From the IMG/VR virus record IMGVR_UViG_3300010391_000218, positions 1 to 40,742 of that record: DNA of 40,742 bases, one strand, 5' to 3'. Below, in pieces: positions 1 through 6,744 of this stretch. The translations under genes were made by a program, and so were the position numbers. The DNA is from a virus. Within the stretch, counting starts at the first letter, position 1, and each line of letters starts with the position of its first letter. Below the pieces are notes generated by a model, which saw only the letters and a program-made list of their open reading frames with translations, made no database searches and was not told the origin of the DNA.

Positions 1-1
1 A

Positions 2-127
2 GATACAGAAATAGGTTATGTTTGTGAAGCGGCGGAAACCGCAGAAGCAGCGGAAGCTAAATTAATTGAAACAATAAAGGCCAGAATGCAAACGCAACGG
101 GATATTATTAAGGAAATTGAAATTTAA
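2..127 (+). CDS. 3' end of a small unknown protein (start outside window)
   Basis: An open frame runs from the first bases to a TAA at 125-127 with no start in the window. The visible part is about 41 residues, Ala/Glu-rich and probably a charged helix. No family is recognised. The next gene begins 2 bases later, so it belongs to the same rightward run. The missing N-terminus may be the truncated ORF at 40692-40742. Those 17 codons and this fragment join in frame if window base 40742 and base 1 are the same A, giving a protein of about 58 residues. Confidence 0.6.
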   Translation, partial: DTEIGYVCEAAETAEAAEAKLIETIKARMQTQRDIIKEIEI

Positions 128-129
128 CC

Positions 130-387
130 ATGAACCAATTTATTAATCAACAGACTATGAGAAATTTAAAATGTATTGGATGCCAAGAATATTATAACTG
201 CGATTGCAGAGATTGTACTAAGGGTGGATTTATAGGACATATTGATATATGTGAAAAATGCGCTTCTGACGAAAATAGATGTTCTGTGTGCGCCGTTGAA
301 CTTACGGGCGATATGCTCTGGAATGAAGACAGTGAATGTTGCCGTGATTGCGCTCAAGATGCGGCTGAAATGCAGTATAATTTTTAA
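130..387 (+). CDS. Small cysteine-rich protein, probable zinc-binding
   Basis: An 85-residue protein with about a dozen cysteines, many in CxxC or CxC spacing (for example CIGC, CEKC, CSVC, CCRDC). This is typical of small zinc-ribbon or treble-clef proteins. No named family is recognised. Such phage proteins often bind nucleic acid or act as protein adaptors, but nothing here decides between these. The ATG lies 2 bases after the previous stop and there is no Shine-Dalgarno sequence. The gene is part of the tightly packed early-type run and 9 bases separate it from the next gene. Confidence 0.75.
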   Translation: MNQFINQQTMRNLKCIGCQEYYNCDCRDCTKGGFIGHIDICEKCASDENRCSVCAVELTGDMLWNEDSECCRDCAQDAAEMQYNF

Positions 388-396
388 ATCTCTTCT

Positions 397-969
397 ATGA
401 CTCATCTCAAAACAATTGATATTAAAGGCAAGCCTTATGTAACCGTCGCTGAAAGACTCAAGTATCTTGCAGAAAACAAACAATATTGTATTACTTCTGA
501 TTATCAGTATCTTGCTGAGCAAAAACTTTGGATAGTTAAAGCTACTCTCAAAATATTTAAAGATGCGGAAACTTATATTTATGAAGGCCTCGCTCAAGAA
601 GTTGAAAGCGATAATTATAAAGATGTTAATCACACTTCAGCATTAGAGAATTGTCAAACAAGCGCAGTTGGTAGAGCTTGCGCCTTGGCAGGCATCGGCG
701 TTCTAGAATCCATTGCTTCAGCTGATGAAGTGTTTAAAGCTCAAAATCGCGCGTTTAAGCAAGTTAATTCTTCAACTGGCGAAATAACCAATCCAAGACC
801 ACAAACTATTAAAACCGCAGATGGTGAGTTTAAAATGGGTATCAGTAAATCAACTGGCAAACCTTGGTATGCGAAAGTCGGCAAGGATAATAAGCTGGAA
901 TTTATGAAAAAAGAACAGTATGAGTCAATGATTGCGCCAAAACCTGAACTTGGTGAATTTGAATTTTAA
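397..969 (+). CDS. Putative single-strand annealing protein (ERF/Rad52-like family)
   Basis: A 190-residue protein. The central block around residues 79-112 contains NHTSALENCQTSAVGRA followed by AGIGVLESIAS and ADEV. This resembles a motif I know from phage proteins annotated as ERF- or Rad52-type single-strand annealing proteins. These coat single-stranded DNA and drive annealing during recombination-dependent replication. The N-terminal half is a predicted alpha/beta region with repeated Lys and Tyr. The C-terminus ends in an acidic stretch finishing in Phe (ELGEFEF), reminiscent of the protein-docking tip of SSB proteins. It shares the run with a NinG-like gene at 5310, consistent with a recombination function. 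Family assignment is from memory of motif similarity, not a search. Confidence 0.5.
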   Translation: MTHLKTIDIKGKPYVTVAERLKYLAENKQYCITSDYQYLAEQKLWIVKATLKIFKDAETYIYEGLAQEVESDNYKDVNHTSALENCQTSAVGRACALAGIGVLESIASADEVFKAQNRAFKQVNSSTGEITNPRPQTIKTADGEFKMGISKSTGKPWYAKVGKDNKLEFMKKEQYESMIAPKPELGEFEF

Positions 970-972
970 TCC

Positions 973-1083
973 ATGCAAGACCTTCAACAGATGTTTGAAA
1001 AAAGTAATTTTAATGATGGCAAAGTATATTTTGATGGCAGTGCAGTTGCAGAAGAAGATTTAAAAAAACTTTTATCCTTTTAA
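973..1083 (+). CDS. Small hypothetical protein (36 aa)
   Basis: An ATG at 973 opens 36 codons ending in TAA at 1081-1083. It fills the gap between two other genes with only 3 and 10 bases to spare. The product is acidic with an amphipathic C-terminal helix (AEEDLKKLL). Nothing further can be assigned. Support is the tight packing and the absence of any alternative use of this stretch. Confidence 0.45.
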   Translation: MQDLQQMFEKSNFNDGKVYFDGSAVAEEDLKKLLSF

Positions 1084-1093
1084 CTTATTTTTT

Positions 1094-1288
1094 ATGGAAT
1101 ATAAATTCATAACAAATGACTTGCTAATCAAGAATAACAAAGGTTTAAAGAACCGTGGGCAATTTGAAGTCAGCATGGAAGTCGAACGCGCACAGCTCTT
1201 TAAAGTCTTGCCACTCGAAGAATATCCAGAAGGTACACACTTTTCCGTAATTATAACACCAATCCAAAATGACGCAACTCAGCTATAA
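1094..1288 (+). CDS. Small hypothetical protein (64 aa)
   Basis: A 64-residue protein with mixed beta-type composition and no recognised family. Its last 20 bases overlap the start of the XRE-type regulator gene at 1269. This implies translational coupling and possibly a joint regulatory role. A TTTTAACTT stretch and a T-run, rather than an SD, precede the start. Confidence 0.6.
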   Translation: MEYKFITNDLLIKNNKGLKNRGQFEVSMEVERAQLFKVLPLEEYPEGTHFSVIITPIQNDATQL

Positions 1289-1472
1289 AAACCACGTCAA
1301 AAAGTTCAGGCTGAAGGCTAGCCTTTCACGCGCAGAACTCGCTCAAAAGCTCGGCATCAGCAAAGGTTCCATCGTCAACTGGGAGTGTGGTCGGAATAGT
1401 CTCAGCGAAGAGAATATTCAAAAACTTTTAAAGATCTTTGGAATAACAAAGCGGGAACTTATTGAACTTTAA
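1269..1472 (+). CDS. XRE/Cro-CI family helix-turn-helix regulator
   Basis: A 67-residue single-domain protein. Residues about 19-46 (LSRAELAQKLGISKGSIVNW and following) give a classic XRE helix-turn-helix. The first helix carries A-x-x-L-G-I-S and the recognition helix S-I-V-N-W. There is no dimerisation or ligand domain, so it is Cro-like in size. It probably binds DNA as a dimer and may control the phage's own early genes. The 20-base overlap with the upstream gene suggests coupled translation. No integrase or second repressor was recognised, so lysogeny cannot be inferred from it. Confidence 0.85.
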   Translation: MTQLSYKNHVKKFRLKASLSRAELAQKLGISKGSIVNWECGRNSLSEENIQKLLKIFGITKRELIEL

Positions 1473-1536
1473 CCAATCGAGTATGAATAAAAATAATTAG
1501 GCTTTTCTTGGGCGCTTAACCCATAATTTTAAGCAA

Positions 1537-2144
1537 ATGAAATCTTTATTTAAAATAACCAAAATCAAAATGACTACTAATAAAACAAAAACTATTATTG
1601 CACTCATCGGTCTGGGGATAATCGCTGCCATCTTCTTAATTGCAGGCATCGCAAGAGCTATAGACGCAATTGTACTCAATAACCTTGAAACTACCTTGGC
1701 CAATAACATCACCGCTAAAAAGGCCATTACAATCGCTTGTGATAGCTCTTATGAATCCTTAAAAAGCTATAAATTGGAATCTAAAATGCCTCTGATCGGA
1801 ACGGATAATCCTTGTGATGGTTTTTAAAGGGCAGCCGGAATAAGCCAGAAACCGGACTAGATATTGACAAATTAAGCTATGCTGTTGCAAAAGCAGAATC
1901 AGGACTATGTACGTCTAATGTCGCTAAACGACTTAACAATTGCCACGGTATCATGCAGTGGCATAACGGTAAGCGGAGCCTTAGACGATTTAAACGACAA
2001 GAAGATTCTTTTACAGCATTTAAGGAAATATGGAACAAATCATATAAAACATTTCCTACTCTCAAAATGGCGAGGAAATACTGCGGTTCAGACCATCCGG
2101 AACAGTGGTTGAAAATTGTTAAGAACTATTATTTTACACATTAA
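1537..2144 (+). CDS. Membrane-anchored lysozyme-like protein, split by a -1 frame change near 1821
   Basis: Two abutting frames read as one protein. Frame one (1537-1827) gives 96 residues with a membrane segment at about residues 20-45 and a short linker, ending at TAA 1825-1827. The -1 frame is open from 1818 to TAA 2142-2144. It encodes an AKAESG motif (candidate catalytic Glu codon at 1896), NNCHGIMQWHNGKRS and a KYCGSDHPEQWL block. This matches small transglycosylase/glucosaminidase-like lysozyme domains as I know them. The second frame has no ATG, GTG or TTG before this domain; its first ATG (1953) lies past the candidate catalytic Glu. A -1 slip on GGTTTTTAAAG (P-site TTT 1822-1824 to 1821-1823) would give about 202 residues. 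Programmed frameshifting, a decayed gene or an error in the T5 run are all possible. Its job would be peptidoglycan cleavage at entry or lysis. An ATG at 1570 is an alternative start. Confidence 0.55.
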
Positions 2145-2156
2145 AGAAATTGAAGC

Positions 2157-2459
2157 ATGAAAGAAACAACACAAGCTGAATTAAATGCTGTAAAATCTCT
2201 GCTCTCTCAACTTTTACCAGACCCATCGGCACCGCTTCGTAATACGTATCAGGAGGAGCGGGTTAGAAATGCTCTGGCCTTCCTGCCTTTAATTGAGGAA
2301 GCCCCCGAAGAGGAAATTCTTGCAACCTGTAAATATATAAGAGAAATAATCCAACCTTTTATCGAACAGCTTGGCGAAAGGCCGACTGACCCGCCGCCCG
2401 ATAGCGGAGCGAGAATTAAGGTTGCCGACTCATCTGGTGAAGTAATAATTAAGGAATGA
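2157..2459 (+). CDS. Small hypothetical protein, paralogue of the gene at 2873
   Basis: A 100-residue protein of no recognised family. It is clearly related to the gene at 2873-3154. Both share a DP(S/T)(A/S)PL(R/K) block, RNAL followed by an acidic helix, an (A/E)(T/V)CKYIRE/CKEIRA helix, and a C-terminal PPDSG(A/S)RIK...SGE motif. The conserved PPDSG segment may be a short interaction motif. TGA stop at 2457-2459; the next gene starts 30 bases downstream. Confidence 0.65.
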   Translation: MKETTQAELNAVKSLLSQLLPDPSAPLRNTYQEERVRNALAFLPLIEEAPEEEILATCKYIREIIQPFIEQLGERPTDPPPDSGARIKVADSSGEVIIKE

Positions 2460-2489
2460 AAAAGAAACCCCTTTATCAATGTAAAATTT

Positions 2490-2858
2490 ATGAATAAAAT
2501 ACTTGCAATTATTTTAGATGGCTTCCATAAAGGCCACGCCTTGAAAATGGAATATAGTCCTGTAATAAAATTAATAAAACCAAAAACTGTAATAGTTGAT
2601 TATTGTTGTGATAATGGAATGTCCCCAGACGATGACTTAAGAGTATTACAATACATAGAATGTTTTAGAGCGGTAGACAAAAATATTGTACTTTATTCTG
2701 AAAATGGTATGTCAATGGATTTCTTAAGATTATTTCCAAAGCAAGAATTTGAAAGTAAACCATGGACAGAAGATATAACTCTTTATTTTGGTTTCCACAA
2801 AGAGCCCGTTCTTAGAAGTGATAGAGACGCTATAAAAATTGAGGAAGCAGGCAAATAA
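2490..2858 (+). CDS. Hypothetical protein (122 aa)
   Basis: An alpha/beta protein starting with a hydrophobic strand (ILAIILDGF), then further strands (TVIVDYCCDN, NIVLYSENG), as in small Rossmann-like folds. A Cys-Cys pair and several acidic residues occur mid-protein. No family is recognised. It sits between two paralogous genes, so either it inserted between the copies or the pair flanked it from the start. Confidence 0.6.
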   Translation: MNKILAIILDGFHKGHALKMEYSPVIKLIKPKTVIVDYCCDNGMSPDDDLRVLQYIECFRAVDKNIVLYSENGMSMDFLRLFPKQEFESKPWTEDITLYFGFHKEPVLRSDRDAIKIEEAGK

Positions 2859-2872
2859 TAAAATATGGAAAC

Positions 2873-3154
2873 ATGTTACCTGACACCAGAGAACAATTAG
2901 ATCAAATAACAGATAGACTTATTCAAATAGTTGGCGACCCGACCAGTCCTTTAAAACATACGGAAATTGATGCTATGGCGCGTAATGCTTTGGGCGCATT
3001 GATTGAAATAGATCAGGAAGATGATGAATTTATCCTTGAGGTTTGCAAAGAAATACGTGCAAAACTTGATGAATTTGCCACAAGAGAAACTTGGCCGCCT
3101 GATAGTGGCTCACGGATTAAACAGTCGCTTGCGAGTGGAGAATATAAAAAATAA
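2873..3154 (+). CDS. Small hypothetical protein, paralogue of the gene at 2157
   Basis: A 93-residue acidic helical protein sharing the block order of the 2157 gene: DPTSPLKH, RNALGAL, EVCKEIRAK, then WPPDSGSRIK and SGEYKK at the C-terminus. The family is unknown. It is followed by a 20-base element (3151-3170) that recurs exactly upstream of the gene at 4912. Confidence 0.65.
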   Translation: MLPDTREQLDQITDRLIQIVGDPTSPLKHTEIDAMARNALGALIEIDQEDDEFILEVCKEIRAKLDEFATRETWPPDSGSRIKQSLASGEYKK

Positions 3155-3170
3155 AATCTATACATCTTAA
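3151..3170 (+). repeat. 20-bp direct repeat, copy 1 (gene leader)
   Basis: ATAAAATCTATACATCTTAA begins in the stop region of the gene at 2873 and ends 11 bases before the ATG at 3182. An identical copy lies at 4881-4900, also 11 bases before an ATG (4912). The fixed distance to a start codon suggests a shared translation or transcription signal rather than chance. Confidence 0.8.
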
Positions 3171-3181
3171 CCAAATTCACC

Positions 3182-3505
3182 ATGAAATTTTATCGACACG
3201 GAGATGTTAATTTACATCCTGCAAAAGAAATAAAAGGCAAAGCCATACCACATGATGGTAATTATATTCTAGCTCATGGCGAAGCAACGGGCAGCGTCCA
3301 TAATATTGCCGTTAAGGATGCGAAAGATATGGTTATTTACGAAACTGAAAACGGCGAAAGATACATAAAGCTTCTCAAGGAAGCTTTACTTACACATACA
3401 ACTGATCATTTGCCGCTCACAATTCAACCTGGAATTTACCATCAAGTACAGGAAAGAGAACTGGACTGGTTCAGCGAAGGAGTGGAGAGGAGCGTTATTG
3501 ATTAA
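3182..3505 (+). CDS. Conserved phage protein of the 'QGDV/GHxH/RQREY' type
   Basis: A 107-residue protein. The N-terminal RHGDVNLHP, central HGEATGSVHNI and C-terminal THTTDHLPLTIQPGIYHQVQ correspond to a small beta-barrel-like family I know from phage and bacterial genomes. There the equivalents read QGDV, GExTGHxH and HxxxxLPxGxYxVxxQRE. Function is unknown. I recall members lying next to genes of the DUF6745 type, as here, which suggests the two proteins work together. The start is preceded by CTTAACCAAATTCACC and no SD. Confidence 0.65.
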   Translation: MKFYRHGDVNLHPAKEIKGKAIPHDGNYILAHGEATGSVHNIAVKDAKDMVIYETENGERYIKLLKEALLTHTTDHLPLTIQPGIYHQVQERELDWFSEGVERSVID

Positions 3506-3513
3506 CTTTTTTT

Positions 3514-4866
3514 ATGTTAAAACAGATCACCAAATTAACGGAAGATCAAAAAGCCAGATTTCCCGAATGGATTGAAAAATGGGTTAAAATAGGCTTACAG
3601 ACTGGCGAAACCGATTGGGACACTTTTGACAAGTATATGCCTATTTGTTATAAAAAAGCCGGTTTAAAATATCCTAAAAATATTGTCCGCGTATCATCAC
3701 CGTTGGTTGGCGGGTTGTCGGCAGCGATAGCTAATAAAATATTACAGCAGAAGCGCGGTGGAGACGCGAAACGAATAAACGCTGTTAGTGTCGCTGTTCG
3801 TGACGCTGTTGATGACGCTATTGGTGTCGCTGTTAGTGTCGCTGTTCGTGACGCTGTTGATGACGCTATTGGTGACGCTGTTGATGGCGCTGTTAGTGTC
3901 GCTGTTCGTGACGCTATTGGTGACGCTGTTGATGACGCTGTTAGTGTCGCTGTTAGTGTCGCTGTTCGTGGCGCTGTTGATGACGCTGTTCGTGACGCTG
4001 TTGATGGCGCTGTTAGTGTCGCTGTTCGTGACGCTATTGGTGACGCTGTTGATGGCGCTGTTGATGGCGCTGTTCGTGTCGCTGTTGGTGACGCTGTTCG
4101 TGACGCTATTGGTGTCGCTGTTGGTATAGGAAAATTAAATTGGCATTACTGGCTGGGCGGCCAGTTTTGGGTAGGAGGCTGGTGGGGGTCTTCTTCTTAT
4201 GTTTCTTTCTTTACTGACATTTGCGGCCTGAAACTTGAAAAAGACATTATGGAAAGAGCAGAAGCATATAGAAAAGTTTGCGAATCAGTAAGTCATATCT
4301 GGCCAAACAGTCATTTCGTTATGGTTTGCGCACGGCCTACTGCGATTCACCGTAATTCAAGGGGAAGGCTGCATAATGAACACGGGAAAGCTATAATTTA
4401 TCTAGATGGCTGGGGCCTATACATGTTAAATGGTGTACGTTTTCCTGAAAAACTTTATAAACAGGTCATTTCACGAAATATGGAAATGAGCGACATTCTT
4501 AAGATTGCCGATATAGACCAAAGGGTACAGGCAATGAAATTCGCCAAATCGGGTTTGCGCGAGTTTTATAAATCTGAAGGCGGCAAACTGGCAGATCATT
4601 ATGTTAAACTTGATGCGAAAGGTCGCCCTGTAAATTATGAGCTTTGGGACATTCCAGCGGGCAAAACATTCAATAGGAATGTAAAATTTGCCATTTATGA
4701 CTGCCCTTCAGCTTTAGAACGGAAAGAAAAAAAGGAATACTCAAAAGGCGTACCCGTGGAATGTAAAACTGTGGCGGAAGCTATCGCGTGGGGCATGTCA
4801 AACGATCATTATCAGTTATCACTTGGGCAATGGAAAAAACTTGTGCCTCTCCATGATGAATCTTAA
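3514..4866 (+). CDS. DUF6745-like protein with a large internal tandem repeat
   Basis: A 450-residue protein. The N-terminus (LTEDQKARFPEWIEKWVKIG) and the middle and C-terminal parts (RPTAIHRNSRGRLHNEHGKA, YLDGWGLYMLNGVRFPE, and VAEAIAWGM near the end) match the DUF6745 architecture as I know it. Function is unknown. Residues 90-205 consist of tetrapeptide repeats of the type AVRD/AVDD/AIGD/AVSV, encoded by 29 tandem 12-bp units. Other family members have a similar position filled by repeats such as SVWD, so a repeat here seems to be a family trait. The repeats probably form an extended alpha-helical or solenoid-like rod. A Trp/Gly-rich segment follows (LGGQFWVGGWWG). It lies 8 bases after the QGDV-type gene. 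Confidence 0.65.
   Translation: MLKQITKLTEDQKARFPEWIEKWVKIGLQTGETDWDTFDKYMPICYKKAGLKYPKNIVRVSSPLVGGLSAAIANKILQQKRGGDAKRINAVSVAVRDAVDDAIGVAVSVAVRDAVDDAIGDAVDGAVSVAVRDAIGDAVDDAVSVAVSVAVRGAVDDAVRDAVDGAVSVAVRDAIGDAVDGAVDGAVRVAVGDAVRDAIGVAVGIGKLNWHYWLGGQFWVGGWWGSSSYVSFFTDICGLKLEKDIMERAEAYRKVCESVSHIWPNSHFVMVCARPTAIHRNSRGRLHNEHGKAIIYLDGWGLYMLNGVRFPEKLYKQVISRNMEMSDILKIADIDQRVQAMKFAKSGLREFYKSEGGKLADHYVKLDAKGRPVNYELWDIPAGKTFNRNVKFAIYDCPSALERKEKKEYSKGVPVECKTVAEAIAWGMSNDHYQLSLGQWKKLVPLHDES
3781..4128 (+). repeat. 12-bp minisatellite, 29 units, in frame inside the DUF6745-like gene
   Basis: The unit is GCT(G/A)TTNNTGNC: variants include GCTGTTAGTGTC, GCTGTTCGTGAC, GCTGTTGATGAC and GCTATTGGTGTC. The last unit (GCTGTTGGTATA) is degenerate. 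Because the unit is four codons, gains or losses keep the frame. Longer blocks of units recur in the same order, indicating unequal crossover or slippage of multi-unit blocks. Confidence 0.95.
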
Positions 4867-4880
4867 CCTATACATGAAAG

Positions 4881-4900
4881 ATAAAATCTATACATCTTAA
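4881..4900 (+). repeat. 20-bp direct repeat, copy 2 (gene leader)
   Basis: Exact copy of the element at 3151-3170, here in the 45-base gap before the gene at 4912 and again 11 bases before the ATG. A shorter related piece (CTATACAT) occurs just upstream at about 4868. Confidence 0.8.
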
Positions 4901-4911
4901 TCACTCAAAAC

Positions 4912-5112
4912 ATGAAAAAACATTATACTTTAATACCGATTGCCAAAGACGGCTTTCCCGTTGAGCAATTTGGCTTAAAACGCACTTTTACAAATTTTAT
5001 GCGCCGCTTATTACACACGCATCATTACGAATGTAGAGAGTGTTGGTATAACAAACAGAGTATAAAACAAGGTGTTGCAAAAAGTTCAGAAGTTCAGACA
5101 CCTAATCAATAA
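4912..5112 (+). CDS. Small hypothetical protein with CxxC motif
   Basis: A 66-residue basic protein. It has a CREC pair near residue 41-44, preceded by His residues (HTHHYE). This could bind a metal if paired with a partner or as a dimer, but there is no second CxxC. No family is recognised. The leader contains the exact 20-bp repeat shared with the gene at 3182, suggesting co-regulation. Confidence 0.55.
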   Translation: MKKHYTLIPIAKDGFPVEQFGLKRTFTNFMRRLLHTHHYECRECWYNKQSIKQGVAKSSEVQTPNQ

Positions 5113-5119
5113 AGTTTAG

Positions 5120-5320
5120 ATGAAAAATAACTCACAATCAGGCGACACTTCTTTGAAGGCCCATGCAGTCAAAAAGTCTTCAAAGGGGATTTCGAGGCCC
5201 TGTTGTCAATGTGGCAAAGAATTATGGTCGATACTTGCTATTTACAACTATTGTTTTTACGCCTGCCGGAATGAAAGTTGCCCCAACTATAGTTTACTTC
5301 AATTCCCCTATGAAAGTTAA
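5120..5320 (+). CDS. Small zinc-ribbon-like protein
   Basis: A 66-residue protein with two cysteine pairs (CCQCG around residue 28-32 and CRNESC around residue 49-54) spaced as in a zinc ribbon. The last 11 bases overlap the start of the NinG-like gene at 5310, consistent with coupling. A role as a cofactor of the nuclease is possible but not shown. Confidence 0.55.
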   Translation: MKNNSQSGDTSLKAHAVKKSSKGISRPCCQCGKELWSILAIYNYCFYACRNESCPNYSLLQFPYES

Positions 5321-5678
5321 AAAACCAACACTTAAACAATTGAGAGATAAACTCTGGAAACTTGTCAGTTTATATGTGCGGACAAAAGAGACGAACTGTT
5401 ATACCTGTTTAAAGTATCTTGAATTGAAGCAACGTTCTGCCGGACATTTCTGGACGAAAAAAGGACATCCGTATGTACGGTTTGACCTTATGAACGTTCA
5501 TACGCAATGTCTTACATGTAATTCATTCCAAAGCGGCAACCTTGCGAACTATGTCACACGTCTCATAAAAGATTATGGGCTTCCGGCATATAATGAATTA
5601 ACATTAAGAGCCAAGTCAGGCCAACGATTCAGACGTGATGAATTGGAGGCAAAAATCAACATATTTCAATTAAAATGA
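5310..5678 (+). CDS. NinG/Rap-like recombination nuclease
   Basis: A 122-residue protein from the ATG at 5310. A longer upstream reading from 5163 is in frame but overlaps the gene at 5120 and lacks similarity. The order CYTC (30-33), AGHF (44-47), VRFD (56-59), NVHTQC (62-67), CN and SGN is the lambda NinG/Rap signature. That is a zinc-bound HNH-like fold which, in lambda, promotes RecA-independent recombination and processes Holliday-type branched DNA. The length is shorter than lambda NinG (about 200 residues) and matches the compact phage form. It fits with the putative annealing protein at 397. Confidence 0.85.
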   Translation: MKVKKPTLKQLRDKLWKLVSLYVRTKETNCYTCLKYLELKQRSAGHFWTKKGHPYVRFDLMNVHTQCLTCNSFQSGNLANYVTRLIKDYGLPAYNELTLRAKSGQRFRRDELEAKINIFQLK

Positions 5679-5679
5679 A

Positions 5680-5961
5680 ATGAAATCTAAAAAAGAAACT
5701 CGCGAAAAGCCAAAATGTCCAACCTGCGGCAATGGTGGCGCAACAGAGCCTATCTCAGGTAAAAAAGAGGATGTAGGATATTGTTATGAACACTTCCCAT
5801 CTGAATGGAAACCTATAACGAGTCACGTTAAAATAGAAGTCGTAGGCAAAGGTTATTTTCTCACAATTAAAGATGCTTGCTTCCCAACTTTGAGCCATGA
5901 ATGGGCCGTAACAAAAGAAGAATTGCTAGAATTGCAAAGTTTACTTAACGATATGTTCTAG
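5680..5961 (+). CDS. Small hypothetical protein with N-terminal CxxC
   Basis: A 93-residue protein starting with a basic segment and a CPTCGNGG knuckle near residue 13-20. A CYEHFP segment near residue 35 could complete a zinc site. The C-terminal half looks alpha/beta with an acidic helix (EELLELQSLL). No named family. The start follows the NinG stop within 2 bases. Confidence 0.55.
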   Translation: MKSKKETREKPKCPTCGNGGATEPISGKKEDVGYCYEHFPSEWKPITSHVKIEVVGKGYFLTIKDACFPTLSHEWAVTKEELLELQSLLNDMF

Positions 5962-6020
5962 GCAGATTTATCATCATTTATTTTTAGCAACTCATCTATA
6001 ATCACTTTTCATGACTGTTT

Positions 6021-6248
6021 ATGAAATACTATGGTAGAAAAAACCCTTATACTGAAATCGGCATCAGGCGCATACCATGCCAACGCTGTAAAGCCCCATC
6101 TGTATTTCAATGGCAAGTATGTGCTAATGGGCGGTATTATCTAGGAGTGTGCAATAAATGTGACATAGAATTAAATATTGTAGTTTTAAAATTCTTTAAA
6201 TTACCTGTAAATAAGCTTATGAATTATTACTTAACCAATCAAATATGA
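6021..6248 (+). CDS. Small zinc-ribbon protein of a widespread phage/metagenomic type
   Basis: A 75-residue protein with PCQRCKAPSVFQWQVCANG, then YYLGVCNKCDIELN. This resembles a small family I know from many phages and soil or plant bacteria (C-x-R-C, HQW-x-ICA, C-x-x-CD-x-x-LN). Function is unknown. Four cysteines in two pairs indicate one zinc. The stop overlaps a possible 18-codon ORF at 6245 (ATGA). Confidence 0.6.
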   Translation: MKYYGRKNPYTEIGIRRIPCQRCKAPSVFQWQVCANGRYYLGVCNKCDIELNIVVLKFFKLPVNKLMNYYLTNQI

Positions 6249-6301
6249 TGGAAGAATTTTGGGATTATCTGGAAGAGCAGCTTAAATTTTATCAAAAATA
6301 A
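6245..6301 (+). CDS. Possible 18-residue ORF
   Basis: ATG at 6245 overlaps the preceding stop and the frame ends in TAA at 6299-6301, three bases before the next start. The product is acidic and aromatic (EEFWDYLEEQLKFYQK). It may be a real micropeptide or only a translational bridge between neighbours. Support is limited to packing. Confidence 0.3.
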   Translation: MMEEFWDYLEEQLKFYQK

Positions 6302-6304
6302 TCT

Positions 6305-6493
6305 ATGAAAAAACTATCTACAACCTATAACCTCTCTACTTATACTTTGTTAACTGTAAACGAAGAGGTAAAAGACCACATGTCGATTCATGATTACGGT
6401 GAACCGTGTTCGGGAATTTTAAAACACTGGGGCAGCAAGTCAGAACTCATTAAAGAGTTAAAAGAAATAATAATGCTTCTGGAAGAGTTTTAA
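6305..6493 (+). CDS. Small hypothetical protein, last gene of the rightward run
   Basis: A 62-residue protein with a charged C-terminal helix (SELIKELKEIIMLLEEF). No family is recognised. It ends at 6493 and overlaps by 4 bases the 3' end of the leftward gene at 6490, so the two transcription units converge here. I see no obvious intrinsic terminator between them. Confidence 0.55.
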   Translation: MKKLSTTYNLSTYTLLTVNEEVKDHMSIHDYGEPCSGILKHWGSKSELIKELKEIIMLLEEF

Positions 6494-6744
6494 GTAGGGT
6501 TCTTGTGCGCCTCAATAATCTCATCTACAATAGCATCCGCCTCTTTCTGGCCCGCAGTTTCAATAAACTCGGCGCGGGCGGCAATAAATTCTGGTGAGAA
6601 CACGACTTCCACAAGACTTTTATACTTCTGGATAAGGTGAGTAATTTTAATTCTGTAACGGAACTCTTGGAGATTTTTGCGCAAATCTCCTGTGTTGACA
6701 TGCTCTAAAGCTGGCGTTTCCTCAATTTTAGGACCTTTTTTCAT
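6490..6744 (-). CDS. Hypothetical protein, last gene of the leftward late block
   Basis: An 84-residue charged, mostly helical protein (LRKNLQEFRYRIKITHLIQKY, then AGQKEADAIVDEIIEAHKN). No family is recognised. It is the most distal gene of the late transcription unit and follows a 247-base stretch without a convincing gene. Convergent overlap with the rightward gene ending at 6493. Confidence 0.55.
   Translation of the reverse strand: MKKGPKIEETPALEHVNTGDLRKNLQEFRYRIKITHLIQKYKSLVEVVFSPEFIAARAEFIETAGQKEADAIVDEIIEAHKNPT

Noticed and set aside
166-633. Minus-strand ORF opposite early genes
   Set aside because: It overlaps two better-supported plus-strand genes and reads as their antisense composition.
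1484-1501. Five-codon ORF after the XRE gene
   Set aside because: A CTTTAACC leader precedes it but the product is too short to support; no evidence beyond the motif.
3781-4128. CRISPR-like tandem repeats
   Set aside because: Units are 12 bp, contiguous without spacers and in frame inside a gene, so this is a coding minisatellite, not a CRISPR array.
3788-4129. 113-codon hydrophobic ORF in another frame of the repeat
   Set aside because: A by-product of the 12-bp repeat being open in several frames; no start signal and no conservation beyond the repeat.
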